A DNA stretch of 64,000 nt from Streptomyces sp. cf386. Lineage in GTDB: Bacteria > Actinomycetota > Actinomycetes > Streptomycetales > Streptomycetaceae. The DNA is taken from positions 312,850 through 376,849 of the forward strand of contig NZ_FNHV01000008.1 of the NCBI RefSeq assembly GCF_900103585.1, in the 5' to 3' direction. Of the stretch, positions 41,679-50,777 are shown piece by piece; within the stretch, counting starts at the first letter, position 1; each line of letters starts with the position of its first letter. The notes under the pieces were generated by a model. It worked only from the letters and a program-made list of their open reading frames with translations, searched no databases and was not told the DNA's origin. The position numbers and the translations under genes are program-made.

Positions 41679-43463
41679 ATGACCATCAAGGACGCGCGCA
41701 CGCCTGCCTCCGTTCAGGACGAGAAGTCCGAGGAGGCCGGGAAGTCCATCGGCTGGCACAAGGCGTACGTCGAGGGCTCACGCCCCGATCTGCGGGTGCC
41801 GGTCCGCCAGGTGCACCTCACCAACGGGCAGGCGGTCACGTTGTACGACACCTCGGGCCCGTACACCGATCCACTCGCCGACACCGACGTCCGCAGGGGG
41901 CTGCCCCCGCTACGGGAGAACTGGATCATCGCCCGCGGCGACACCGAGGAGTACGCGGGCCGTCCCGTCCGTCCCGAGGACGACGGCATCAAGCACACCT
42001 CGCCGCGTGGTGGTCTGCGCAACCTCGACGCGGTCTTCCCCGGCCGGCCGCGCCAGCCCCGTCGCGGCCGGGACGGCAAGGCGGTCACGCAGCTCGCCTA
42101 CGCGCGCCGCGGTGAGATCACGCCCGAGATGGAGTTCGTGGCCATCCGGGAGAACGTTTCCCCCGAGGTGGTCCGCGAGGAGATCGCCGCGGGCCGGGCG
42201 GTTCTGCCCGTCAACGTCAACCACCCGGAGATCGAGCCGATGATCATCGGCAAGCGGTTCCTGGTGAAGGTCAACGCCAACATCGGCAACTCCGCGGTCA
42301 CCTCCTCCATCGAGGAGGAGGTCGAGAAGATGACCTGGGCGACCCGTTGGGGTGCCGACACGGTCATGGACCTGTCGACCGGCCGCAACATCCACACCAC
42401 CCGTGAATGGGTGCTGCGCAACTCCCCCGTGCCGATCGGCACGGTGCCGCTCTACCAGGCGCTGGAGAAGGTCGACGGCCGCGCCGAGGAGCTGACCTGG
42501 GAGATCTACAAGGACACGGTCATCGAGCAGGCCGAGCAGGGCGTGGACTACATGACCGTCCACGCGGGCGTGCGCCTGCCGTACGTCCCGCTCACCGCCA
42601 ACCGCAAGACCGGCATCGTCTCGCGCGGCGGCTCGATCATGGCCGCGTGGTGCCTGGCGCACCACAAGGAGAGCTTCCTCTACGAGAACTTCGAGGAACT
42701 CTGCGAGATCCTCGCGGCGTACGACGTCACGTACTCGCTGGGCGACGGCCTCAGGCCCGGCTCGATCGCAGACGCCAACGACGACGCGCAGTTCGCGGAG
42801 TTGAGGACGCTCGGGGAACTCAACACGATCGCCAAGCGTTTCAACGTACAGACCATGATCGAGGGCCCGGGACACGTCCCGATGCACAAGATCAAGGAGA
42901 ACATCGACCTTCAGCAGGAGATCTGCGATGAAGCTCCGTTCTATACGCTCGGCCCGTTGACCACGGACGTCGCTCCGGCGTACGACCACATCACGTCCGG
43001 CATCGGTGCCGCGATGATCGCCTGGTGGGGCACGGCCATGCTCTGCTACGTCACGCCCAAGGAGCACCTGGGCCTGCCCAACCGTGACGACGTCAAGACC
43101 GGCGTCATCACCTACAAGATCGCCGCCCACGCAGCCGATCTCGCCAAGGGGCACCCCGGTGCGCAGGACTGGGACGACGCGCTGTCCGACGCCCGCTTCG
43201 AGTTCCGGTGGGAGGACCAGTTCAACCTCGCCCTGGACCCGGACACGGCACGGGAGTTCCACGACGAGACCCTTCCGGCCGAGCCCGCCAAGACGGCCCA
43301 CTTCTGCTCCATGTGCGGGCCGAAGTTCTGCTCGATGAAGATCTCCCAGGACATCCGTCGCCAACACGGCGGTTCCCAGGGGGAGATCGAGGAGGGCATG
43401 GCTCAGAAGTCGAAGGAGTTCGCGGCGGCGGGCAACCGGGTGTACCTGCCGATCGCGGACTGA
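41679..43463 (+). CDS. thiC: Phosphomethylpyrimidine synthase (ThiC)
   Basis: 594 residues. It rearranges 5-aminoimidazole ribotide to hydroxymethylpyrimidine phosphate for thiamine synthesis, using an Fe-S cluster and SAM. The C-terminal cluster motif CSMCGPKFCSMK (C-x2-C-x4-C) is intact near residue 540, and family blocks such as NVNHPEIEPMIIGKRF and DYMTVHAGVRLPYVPLTANR are full length. ATG 41679 sits 7 nt after the end of the TPP riboswitch, so translation is likely controlled by TPP. Confidence 0.97.
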   Translation: MTIKDARTPASVQDEKSEEAGKSIGWHKAYVEGSRPDLRVPVRQVHLTNGQAVTLYDTSGPYTDPLADTDVRRGLPPLRENWIIARGDTEEYAGRPVRPEDDGIKHTSPRGGLRNLDAVFPGRPRQPRRGRDGKAVTQLAYARRGEITPEMEFVAIRENVSPEVVREEIAAGRAVLPVNVNHPEIEPMIIGKRFLVKVNANIGNSAVTSSIEEEVEKMTWATRWGADTVMDLSTGRNIHTTREWVLRNSPVPIGTVPLYQALEKVDGRAEELTWEIYKDTVIEQAEQGVDYMTVHAGVRLPYVPLTANRKTGIVSRGGSIMAAWCLAHHKESFLYENFEELCEILAAYDVTYSLGDGLRPGSIADANDDAQFAELRTLGELNTIAKRFNVQTMIEGPGHVPMHKIKENIDLQQEICDEAPFYTLGPLTTDVAPAYDHITSGIGAAMIAWWGTAMLCYVTPKEHLGLPNRDDVKTGVITYKIAAHAADLAKGHPGAQDWDDALSDARFEFRWEDQFNLALDPDTAREFHDETLPAEPAKTAHFCSMCGPKFCSMKISQDIRRQHGGSQGEIEEGMAQKSKEFAAAGNRVYLPIAD

Positions 43464-43637
43464 CGCCGACGTCCTGACCCAGGGCGCCATGCCCCGGTGT
43501 CCGGCGCGTGGCCGGGTGTCCGGTGTGCTGCCCGGCTGTTCGGCTTGCGCCTCCCCGAGGAGGACACCTCGGGGCTCCGTCGAGGAGGAGGGTCCCCTGG
43601 CGGGGGCTCTCCTACGGCGGGGGCGCAAGCCGAGGGA

Positions 43638-44501
43638 CTACTCCGGCTGGTGTTCCGGCCCTCCGAAGTCCGGGCTGGTGTAGTCCGGGCTGGAGAAACT
43701 CGGGCGCGGGCCCGTGGAGGAGCCGTCGCCGGGACTGCTGAAACCCGGGCGGCCGTAGCCGAGGTTGGGGATACGGCCGGCGGGTGTCGACGGCGGCATG
43801 CGGTGCAGGGCCGATGCCGTGCCGGGGTCGGCGAGTGCCTCTCGCAGGAAAGGCAGGATGCCGCGCTCCAGCAGGGCCTCGCGCCAGGCTTCCCTGGCCC
43901 GGGTGACCTCCTCGCTCAGTTCGCCGTACGGTCCGCTGGCGAACGCGGGCCGGTTGCGCAGGGCGGTGAGCAGGAGGCCGACGGCGGCGACCAGGATCGC
44001 GGCCGCCGCCACGGCGCCGAACACCCATCCGGTGGTGAGCATCGTCGTGGCGAACGCCGGCTCGGGGTCGAACATCTTCAGGATGTAGCCCACGAGCAGG
44101 AAGATCGCCGCGGCGGTGCCGGCGAGGACGGGTGCCAGGACGGCGAGGACGGCGATGACACCGGGACCGGCGGTCTCGGCGACTTCTCCCATGGTGGTGG
44201 CGAGCCCCATCGCACCCGTGCCCGACTCGGTGGAGCCGGACTCGCGGGCGGACGACGGGGTGGACGGCGCCGGCTGGCGCAGTTCCTCGCGGACCTTCAC
44301 GTAGTGCTGGTACTCGGTCGCCGCGGCCGCCGTGATGAGTGCGGTGGCGTTGAGCGCCATGGTGCGCAGCTGTTCGGGGTTGAGCCGCTGTCCGACAGCG
44401 GTCAGGTCCGGGTGGTGTGGTGCGGAGCGCAGCGCCTCGTCGAGGAACCGCTCGTAATCCTGGCGGTCCTCGCTGTACAGGTGCTGCGGAACGCTGTTCA
44501 T
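43638..44501 (-). CDS. Membrane protein of unknown function with two helices
   Basis: 287 residues. The soluble N-terminal half (MNSVPQHLYSEDRQDYERFLDEALRS...EEL) is helical, with two closely spaced membrane helices near 120-190 (GVIAVLAVLAPVLAGTAAAIFLLV and VFGAVAAAAILVAAVGLLLTAL) and then an acidic, Pro/Gly/Ser-rich disordered C-terminus (PSTPAGRIPNLGYG...). No functional motif. The start at ATG 44501 is chosen because GGGGG lies 6 nt upstream; the longest frame extends to 44633. Confidence 0.75.
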   Translation of the reverse strand: MNSVPQHLYSEDRQDYERFLDEALRSAPHHPDLTAVGQRLNPEQLRTMALNATALITAAAATEYQHYVKVREELRQPAPSTPSSARESGSTESGTGAMGLATTMGEVAETAGPGVIAVLAVLAPVLAGTAAAIFLLVGYILKMFDPEPAFATTMLTTGWVFGAVAAAAILVAAVGLLLTALRNRPAFASGPYGELSEEVTRAREAWREALLERGILPFLREALADPGTASALHRMPPSTPAGRIPNLGYGRPGFSSPGDGSSTGPRPSFSSPDYTSPDFGGPEHQPE

Positions 44502-44700
44502 GTGCATCCCCCGATGCTCCGTAGGGCTTGGGGCTCGCATGGCAACGAGCCGTCGGGCAGAAACGGAGGGGAGCCTGCTACGGATAAGCCGATGGTAGAG
44601 CGGTGACGGCACACGGTGACAGGGGGTTTCCAAAAATTGGGCCCTGGCCTGCGCCGTCTTCCGTCACTACGCCCTGGGGCGACGTCTGCCCCGTGAACGG

Positions 44701-45777
44701 TCAGATATCCAGGGGAAGTTGCTGGACCAGCAGCTTTCCGGCCATGGTCACGCCGCCGTCCATCGCGACCGCGAGGCCTTCGGCGTAGACGTGCGGTCCC
44801 TCGATCAGGGGCCCGCTGTCGTCCTCGCCCTCCTCGGAGCCGACCTCGCCCACCAGGTACGGAATCGGGCTGTGGCCGTGAACGATGCGGGTGCCGCCAT
44901 ACGTATCGAGCAGGGAGCGCACATGGTCGGCGCCGCCCTCGTCGCGGAAGGAGAAGCGCTTGGTGAACTTGCGGAAGAGATCCCAGACTTCGTCGGCGTC
45001 GTTGCGTGTGAGTGTCTCGCGGACGGTGTCGTTGACCGCCTCGATCGAGTCGCCGTAATCGAGATAGGCGGTGGTGTCCGAGTGCACGAGCAGATGGCCG
45101 TCGACCTCCTCCATGGCGTCCAGCCGCGCCATCCACTGCAGATGGTGGTCCTGGAGACGGTCCATGTCGGTCTTCTGGCCGCCGTTGAGCAGCCAGGCCG
45201 CTTGGAAGGTGGCGGTGCCCGCGCCGGAGTTGACGGGGGTGTCGCCGAACCGCTTGGCGCCGATCAGCAGCAGCTCGTGGTTGCCCATCAGGGCCTTGCA
45301 GTAGCCGCCGGCCGCGGCTGCCTCCGCGGACAGCCGCATCACGAGGTCGATGACGCCGATGCCGTCCGGGCCGCGGTCGGTGAAGTCGCCGAGGAACCAC
45401 AGCCGGGCGGTGCCCGCGCTCCAGTTCCCCGCCGAGTCGATGAGGCCCTGCTCCTGGAGCGCGGCCACCAGCTCGTCGAGATAGCCGTGCACGTCACCGA
45501 CGACGAACAGCGGACCGGGGCTCGCCGTCGACTGGGGGTCGGGCATGGCGGCGGGGTCGACCTGCACCTGAACCGTGTCACCGCGGTTGATCACGGGCAG
45601 GTCGCGCTGCGTCGGCGTGTATCCCTCCGGATAGGCCTCGTCGACGAGGGGGACGACGTCGCCCATGTGTGTGCTGTGGTCGTACGGACCGGTCTCGTGG
45701 ACGTAAGCGGGCACCCGGAAGTCGCGCAACGTCGCCGTCCGCTCCACCTCGGGTCCCTGACCGGCCCCCTGAGTCAT
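44701..45777 (-). CDS. Metallophosphatase (calcineurin-like)
   Basis: 358 residues. All five metal-site motifs are visible: GDVHG near 92, GDFTDRGPDG near 130, GNHE near 164, an isolated H, and HGHS near 293. A 70-residue N-terminal segment precedes the fold. It belongs to the serine/threonine phosphatase or diadenosine-polyphosphatase-like group; the target is unknown. ATG 45777 has GGAGGGG upstream; the 46068 extension is not credible. Operon status unclear; neighbours on both sides are on the same strand. Confidence 0.88.
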   Translation of the reverse strand: MTQGAGQGPEVERTATLRDFRVPAYVHETGPYDHSTHMGDVVPLVDEAYPEGYTPTQRDLPVINRGDTVQVQVDPAAMPDPQSTASPGPLFVVGDVHGYLDELVAALQEQGLIDSAGNWSAGTARLWFLGDFTDRGPDGIGVIDLVMRLSAEAAAAGGYCKALMGNHELLLIGAKRFGDTPVNSGAGTATFQAAWLLNGGQKTDMDRLQDHHLQWMARLDAMEEVDGHLLVHSDTTAYLDYGDSIEAVNDTVRETLTRNDADEVWDLFRKFTKRFSFRDEGGADHVRSLLDTYGGTRIVHGHSPIPYLVGEVGSEEGEDDSGPLIEGPHVYAEGLAVAMDGGVTMAGKLLVQQLPLDI

Positions 45778-46087
45778 CAGACCCCTCCACCATCGCGCCG
45801 CAGCTGCACCGCATCGGACTGCCTGGTCGCAGCGGCCCGCGGGTGTCGTGGGCCCATCATAGGAATGCCGATCGCGCCATGTGATGACCCAGGGGTGGTG
45901 AATCGGAGCAGGACTCCTGTTCCCTGCGGCTTTCGCCCCGATTGGGCAGGGCTTCGGCGGTCCGAAGACCTCGCTCCCCGTCGCTCCTCGACCCGTTTCC
46001 AGTGGACTCGGACCGGCGGCCGGCCCTCCCCCGACCTGCGTCTGCCACTTCCCCCGACCCGCTGCCACTGCTCCTCGCGACCTGCTG
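45778..46087. other. Intergenic 310 bp without recognisable gene
   Basis: Between the metallophosphatase and LacI genes. No ribosome-binding site with a credible frame and no strong hairpin were found. Confidence 0.5.
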
Positions 46088-47200
46088 CTACCGCTCCTCG
46101 GGCGACCGAGGCGGGCTGACCGTCGTGCGCGGGGGCCGTCGCTGGGACGAAGTACGCACGATCAGCTCGGTCGGTATCACCTGCTCGACCGGCTGGTTCG
46201 AGTCCACGCTCTCGATGGCGTCGATGAGGAGCTGGACCACGGCCGTGCCGATGCGGCGCGGCTTCAGGGAGAGCGTGGTGATGGGCGGCTCGGTGTTGGC
46301 GTACACGGTGGACTCGCTGCAGCACACCAGAAGCAGGTCGTCCGGTACGCGCAGGCCGTAGCGGCGGGCGGCGGCGAGCAGATCGGTGCCGTTCGGGTCG
46401 AACAGGCCGTAGACGGCGTCGGGGCGGTCGGGGCGGGCGAGCAGTCGGTCGGCGGCGACGGCGCCGGCGCACGGGTCGTGTGCCGGGTAGGCCTCGTACA
46501 CCGGGTCCTGGCCGACCCGCTCGCACCAGCGCAGGTACGCGGTGGTCGACAGATGGGTGTACGTGTCCGTCGTGGTGCCCGTCAGCAGGCCGATCCGGCG
46601 GGCGCCGGCGTCGGCCAGGTGGTCGAGGATGCCGAGTACGGCGGCCTCGTGGTCGTTGTCGACCCAGGCGGTGACCGGGAGCGAGCCGGCCGGACGGCCA
46701 TCGGAGACCACCGGCAGCCCCTGTCTGACCAGTTCGCTGACGACCGGGTCCTGGTCGGACGGGTCGATGACGACCGTGCCGTCCAGGGCGACGTTCGACC
46801 ACACGTCGTGGCGCGAGGTCGCGGGGAGGATCACGAGGGCGTAGCCGCGGGCGAGCGCGGCCGAGGTGGCCGCGCGGGCCATCTCGGCGAAGTACGCGAA
46901 CTCGGTGAAGGTGAAAGGTTCATCCCCGTATGTCGTCACGGTCAGGCCGATGAGGCCCGACTTGCCGGTACGGAGCGTGCGAGCGGCGGCCGAGGGCCGG
47001 TAGCCCAGTCGGTCGGCGACCTCGCGGACATGGCGTCGGGTGGCGTCCGGGAGCCTGCCCTTGCCGTTGAGAGCGTCGGAGACGGTTGTGATGGAGACCC
47101 CGGCAGCGGCGGCCACGTCTCTGATTCCCGCCCGCCCGGGCCGACTGCCTCGGCGTGAGGTTTCCGCGCGGCTCACCTGGTGCTTCCCTGCTGCTGTCAT
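46088..47200 (-). CDS. LacI-family transcriptional regulator
   Basis: 370 residues. After a basic 25-residue lead comes the LacI helix-turn-helix GIRDVAAAAGVSITTVSDAL and NGKGRLPDATRRHVREVADR; the hinge (RLGYRPSAAARTLRTG) and the periplasmic-binding fold follow, ending in a Pro/Arg-rich tail. The binding pocket cannot be assigned to a sugar from sequence alone. ATG at 47200. A 17-bp palindrome upstream (47295-47311) may be its operator. Confidence 0.88.
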   Translation of the reverse strand: MTAAGKHQVSRAETSRRGSRPGRAGIRDVAAAAGVSITTVSDALNGKGRLPDATRRHVREVADRLGYRPSAAARTLRTGKSGLIGLTVTTYGDEPFTFTEFAYFAEMARAATSAALARGYALVILPATSRHDVWSNVALDGTVVIDPSDQDPVVSELVRQGLPVVSDGRPAGSLPVTAWVDNDHEAAVLGILDHLADAGARRIGLLTGTTTDTYTHLSTTAYLRWCERVGQDPVYEAYPAHDPCAGAVAADRLLARPDRPDAVYGLFDPNGTDLLAAARRYGLRVPDDLLLVCCSESTVYANTEPPITTLSLKPRRIGTAVVQLLIDAIESVDSNQPVEQVIPTELIVRTSSQRRPPRTTVSPPRSPEER

Positions 47201-47628
47201 GGCGAGCCGATAGTAGGGCTCATGCGGTGGGGTAGTGCGGACGCATATGCACCCGTTGACAGGTACGTTTCTGCAAGGTCAATAGGCGCCAAAGCCCTTG
47301 GAAACCAAGGGAGTTGAACGATCCAATAGTAGGACGTGACTTGTCGGCACGCATGGGCCTGCCAAGTGCCCGATGTTTCGAAGAGGTCTCAACTCACCTT
47401 CACGAGGGATGCGCGCCACGGCGTGAGCTACCGGCGCATAGATATATGTGTGATGCGCCCCCCAATTCGTACAGCTTCGTATGGTGATGCCCCTGATGCA
47501 GGTGTGACAGAAGGGGTCCGCAGTCGAGGACGTCTCACCTGTACGCATCGGCGCCGAATCCTCATAAGGTGTGGAGTATTGGAGCCGGCGGTGATGACGG
47601 GCCGCCGGTGGTCGCGAGGAGGACTGCG
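47201..47628. other. Lower-GC gap between lacI-type gene and hisC
   Basis: This 428-bp region is visibly richer in A/T than its neighbours. It holds a TTGACA at 47256 with TCAATA 17 bp downstream, an operator-like palindrome (CCCTTGG at 47295-47301 with CCAAGGG at 47305-47311), a hairpin GGCGCA/TGCGCC at 47433-47459, and TAAGGT about 50 nt before the hisC start as a probable -10. No gene was recognised. The ORF spanning 47279-47548 on the minus strand has no codon bias typical of the organism. Confidence 0.45.
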
Positions 47629-48708
47629 GTGAGTGAGACGAGCCCCAAGCTGCGCGCCGAGCTGGAGGGTATCCCCACCTACAAGCCGGGCAAGCCTGCC
47701 GCCGCCGGTGGCCCGGTGGCCTACAAGCTGTCCTCCAACGAGAACCCCTATCCGCCGCTGCCCGGCGTGATGGAGTCCGTGGCGGCCGCCGCCTCGTCCT
47801 TCAACCGCTACCCGGACATGATGTGCACGGCGCTGATGAACGAGCTGTCGGACCGCTTCGGCGTCCCGGCCTCCCACGTGGCCACCGGCACCGGCTCGGT
47901 CGGCGTCGCCCAGCAGCTGCTGCAGTCCACCTCCGGGCCCGGCGACGAGGTCATCTACGCCTGGCGGTCCTTCGAGGCGTACCCGATCATCACGCAGATC
48001 AGCGGCGCCACCGGGGTGCAGGTGCCGCTGACGCCGGGTGATGTGCACGACCTGGACGCGATGGCCGCGGCGATCACCGACCGGACCAGGCTGATCTTCG
48101 TCTGCAACCCCAACAACCCGACGGGCACCGTCGTGAAGCGGGCCGAGCTGGAGCGGTTCCTCGACCGGGTGCCCAGCGATGTGCTGGTGGTGCTCGACGA
48201 GGCCTACCGCGAGTTCATCCGCGACCCCGAGGTGCCGGACGGTGTGGAGATCTACCGTGAGCGGCCGAACGTCTGCGTGCTGCGGACGTTCTCCAAGGCG
48301 TACGGCCTCGCCGGTCTCCGGGTCGGCTTCGCGATCGCCCACGAGCCGGTCGCGGCGGCGCTGCGCAAGACGGCCGTGCCCTTCGGGGTGAGCCAGCTCG
48401 CGCAGGACGCGGCCGTCACCTCGCTGCGTGCCGAGGACGAACTGCTTGGCCGGGTCGGCTCGTTGGTGGGTGAGCGCAGCCGCGTGGTCGACGGGCTGCG
48501 TGCCCAGGGCTGGACGGTGCCCGAGACCCAGGCCAACTTCGTGTGGCTGCGACTGGGGGAGCGCACGGTCGACTTCGCGGCGGCGTGTGAGCAGCACGGC
48601 GTGGTGGTCCGGCCGTTCCCGGGCGAGGGTGTGCGGGTGACGGTCGGGGAGGCCGAGGCGAACGACATCTTCCTGAAGGTGGCGGAAGGGTTCCAGAAGG
48701 AGCTGTAG
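47629..48708 (+). CDS. hisC: Histidinol-phosphate aminotransferase
   Basis: 359 residues, class-I/II PLP fold: KLSSNENPYPPLPGV, the phosphate-binding NPNNPTGTVV near 164, DEAYREFI near 194, and the PLP lysine in FSKAYGLAGLRVGFAIA near 224. Actinobacterial enzymes of this clade often act on phenylalanine or tyrosine-derived acids as well. GTG at 47629 with CGAGGAGG upstream is preferred over a longer frame starting at 47569. It stands outside the main his cluster, so it may be a second copy. Confidence 0.9.
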   Translation: MSETSPKLRAELEGIPTYKPGKPAAAGGPVAYKLSSNENPYPPLPGVMESVAAAASSFNRYPDMMCTALMNELSDRFGVPASHVATGTGSVGVAQQLLQSTSGPGDEVIYAWRSFEAYPIITQISGATGVQVPLTPGDVHDLDAMAAAITDRTRLIFVCNPNNPTGTVVKRAELERFLDRVPSDVLVVLDEAYREFIRDPEVPDGVEIYRERPNVCVLRTFSKAYGLAGLRVGFAIAHEPVAAALRKTAVPFGVSQLAQDAAVTSLRAEDELLGRVGSLVGERSRVVDGLRAQGWTVPETQANFVWLRLGERTVDFAAACEQHGVVVRPFPGEGVRVTVGEAEANDIFLKVAEGFQKEL

Positions 48709-48719
48709 GGCTCCGCCCG

Positions 48720-49106
48720 TCAGGCCAGTTCCACGCGCACGGGGTCGCCGTCGCGGACCGTCGCCAGCAGGCGCGGGTCGCCGTCGATGGCCCCAAGGAT
48801 GTTGCACGGGCTCGCGAGGCGGCACTCGTCGCCCCGCGAGATCGGCGTGGGCCCGTAGGGGAGGGCGAGGGCGTCGCCGTCCGTCCAGAAGGCGACCGTG
48901 CCCGGCTCTACGACCTGCCGGGCGTTGGTTTCACGTGGAACGGCGATGCCTGTGTCGAAGTAGACCTCCTCGCCCCATGTACGGGCGGTGGAGACGAGCG
49001 GCAGTGCCTTGGTGAGGGCCTGCGTGGTCGGGGTGTCGTCGAGGTCCGCGGTGAGGTTCCCCGCGGGCCAGGAGATCCGTATCCGTACGGGTGACTGTGT
49101 CTGCAT
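48720..49106 (-). CDS. Cyclophilin-like-fold protein of unknown function
   Basis: 128 residues with the repeat-like pattern of the small cyclophilin-like (TM1367-type) family: VRIRISWPAGNLTADLDDTP, RTWGEEVYFDTGIAVP, GTVAFWTDGDALALPYGPTPIS. No catalytic site is known. The gene converges with hisC and carries a parS variant (48928-48941) within its coding sequence. ATG at 49106. Confidence 0.7.
   Translation of the reverse strand: MQTQSPVRIRISWPAGNLTADLDDTPTTQALTKALPLVSTARTWGEEVYFDTGIAVPRETNARQVVEPGTVAFWTDGDALALPYGPTPISRGDECRLASPCNILGAIDGDPRLLATVRDGDPVRVELA
48928..48941. other. parS-like site with one mismatch, inside a coding gene
   Basis: GTTTCACGTGGAAC. It encodes a short VPRET segment of the cyclophilin-like protein. 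It is the exact reverse complement of the variant at 33621-33634. Confidence 0.5.
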
Positions 49107-49146
49107 GCAGCAGATTCAACAATATGTTGAAGTTCGCGCCAAGGGG

Positions 49147-49176
49147 TTGACCTGAACAAGGGACCCCCCGTAGATA
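49147..49176 (+). promoter_or_regulatory. Promoter of the cyd operon
   Basis: TTGACC (49147-49152), an 18-bp spacer, and TAGATA (49171-49176). A second CATAAT at 49195-49200 could act as an additional -10 closer to the Rex site. Confidence 0.55.
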
Positions 49177-49210
49177 CCCGGATGCCGCGTGCTGCATAAT
49201 TGCTTGTGAA

Positions 49211-49226
49211 TGTGAACGCTTTCACA
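49211..49226. promoter_or_regulatory. Rex operator
   Basis: TGTGAACGCTTTCACA matches the Streptomyces Rex (NAD/NADH redox sensor) consensus TGTGAAC-N3-TTCACA exactly, 22 bp upstream of cydA and downstream of both possible -10 elements. Repression of cydAB under oxidising conditions is expected. Confidence 0.9.
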
Positions 49227-49248
49227 AGCGTAGGTAAGGAGCGGCGAC

Positions 49249-50757
49249 GTGGACCTGGCTTTGGCGCCGGAGACTCTGGCGCGCTGGCAGTTCGGTATCA
49301 CCACCGTCTACCACTTTCTGTTCGTCCCCCTGACGATCTCGCTGGCCGCCCTGACGGCCGGGTTGCAGACCGCCTGGGTGCGCACGGAGAAGGAGAAGTA
49401 CCTCAGAGCGACGAAGTTCTGGGGCAAGCTCTTCCTGATCAACATCGCGATGGGTGTGGTCACCGGCATCGTGCAGGAGTTCCAGTTCGGCATGAACTGG
49501 TCCGACTACTCCCGCTTCGTCGGTGACGTCTTCGGCGCTCCGCTCGCCTTCGAGGCCCTGATCGCCTTCTTCTTCGAGTCCACCTTCATCGGGCTGTGGA
49601 TCTTCGGCTGGGACAAGCTGCCGAAGAAGATCCACCTGGCCTGTATGTGGATGGTCTCCATCGGCACGATCCTGTCGGCGTACTTCATCCTGGCGGCCAA
49701 CTCGTGGATGCAGCACCCGGTCGGCTACCGGATCAACGAGGCGAAGGGACGGGCCGAACTCACCGACTTCTGGCTCGTGCTGACCCAGAACACCGCTCTC
49801 GCCCAGGCCTTCCACACCCTCTCGGCGGCCTTCCTCACCGGTGGCGCGTTCATGGTCGGCATCTCCGCCTTCCACCTGCTGCGCAAGAAGCACATCCGCG
49901 ACATGAAGACCTCGCTGCGGCTCGGCCTGGTCACCGTCGCCATCGGCGGCCTGCTCACCGCGATCAGCGGTGATGTCCTCGGCAAGATCATGTACGAGCA
50001 GCAGCCGATGAAGATGGCCGCCGCCGAGGCCCTGTGGGACGGCGAGGCGCCCGCGCCCTTCTCGGTCTTCGCCTACGGCGACGTCGACAAGGGCCACAAC
50101 AAGGTCGCCATCGAGATCCCAGGCCTGCTGTCCTTCCTGGCCAAGGACGACTTCACCTCGTACGTCCCCGGCATCAACGACGTCAACAAGGCCGAGCAGG
50201 AGAGGTTCGGTCCCGGCGACTACCGGCCCAACATCCCCGTCGCCTATTGGGGCTTCCGCTGGATGATCGGCTTCGGCATGGCGTCGTTCACCATCGGCCT
50301 GATCGGACTCTGGCTGACCCGCAAGAAGTTCATGCTCCCGCAGCACCTGAGGGTCGGTGACGACGAGGTGCCGCATCTGGTGCTGCTCCCGAAGAAGGCG
50401 CTCGGCCCGAAGCTGACCAAGTGGTACTGGCGGATCGCCATCTGGACCCTGGCCTTCCCGCTGATCGCCAATTCCTGGGGCTGGATCTTCACCGAGATGG
50501 GCCGTCAGCCGTGGGTCGTCTACGGCGTCCTGCAGACCCGGGACGCGGTCTCCCCCGGTGTCTCCCAGGGCGAGGTCCTCACCTCGATGATCGTCTTCAC
50601 CACGCTCTACGCCATCCTCGCCGTCGTCGAGGTCAAGCTCCTCGCGAAGTACGTCAAGGCCGGCCCGCCCGAGCTGACGGAAGCCGACCTGAACCCGCCC
50701 ACGAAGATCGGCGGCGACTCCCGTGACGCCGACAAGCCGATGGCCTTCTCGTACTAG
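49249..50757 (+). CDS. cydA: Cytochrome bd oxidase subunit I
   Basis: 502 residues. Nine-helix membrane protein starting LALAPETLARWQFGITTVYHFLFVPLTISL, with the haem-ligand His in YHFLF, GRQPWVVYGVLQTRDAVSPGVS near 425, and the long loop toward helix 6 that binds quinol. It oxidises quinol and reduces O2 at low oxygen. GTG 49249 has AAGGAG upstream. First gene of cydA-cydB-cydCD, under Rex control. Confidence 0.96.
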   Translation: MDLALAPETLARWQFGITTVYHFLFVPLTISLAALTAGLQTAWVRTEKEKYLRATKFWGKLFLINIAMGVVTGIVQEFQFGMNWSDYSRFVGDVFGAPLAFEALIAFFFESTFIGLWIFGWDKLPKKIHLACMWMVSIGTILSAYFILAANSWMQHPVGYRINEAKGRAELTDFWLVLTQNTALAQAFHTLSAAFLTGGAFMVGISAFHLLRKKHIRDMKTSLRLGLVTVAIGGLLTAISGDVLGKIMYEQQPMKMAAAEALWDGEAPAPFSVFAYGDVDKGHNKVAIEIPGLLSFLAKDDFTSYVPGINDVNKAEQERFGPGDYRPNIPVAYWGFRWMIGFGMASFTIGLIGLWLTRKKFMLPQHLRVGDDEVPHLVLLPKKALGPKLTKWYWRIAIWTLAFPLIANSWGWIFTEMGRQPWVVYGVLQTRDAVSPGVSQGEVLTSMIVFTTLYAILAVVEVKLLAKYVKAGPPELTEADLNPPTKIGGDSRDADKPMAFSY

Positions 50758-50777
50758 GCCGAGGGAGCTGCACAGTC

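Noticed and set aside
47279..47548. 89-residue ORF in the lacI-hisC gap
   Set aside because: There is no ribosome-binding site, no homologue and no codon bias; the region is annotated instead as gene-free.
47201..47628. tRNA gene or integrated-element scar
   Set aside because: No cloverleaf with a CCA-type acceptor and T-loop could be drawn, and no integrase or att repeat is present.
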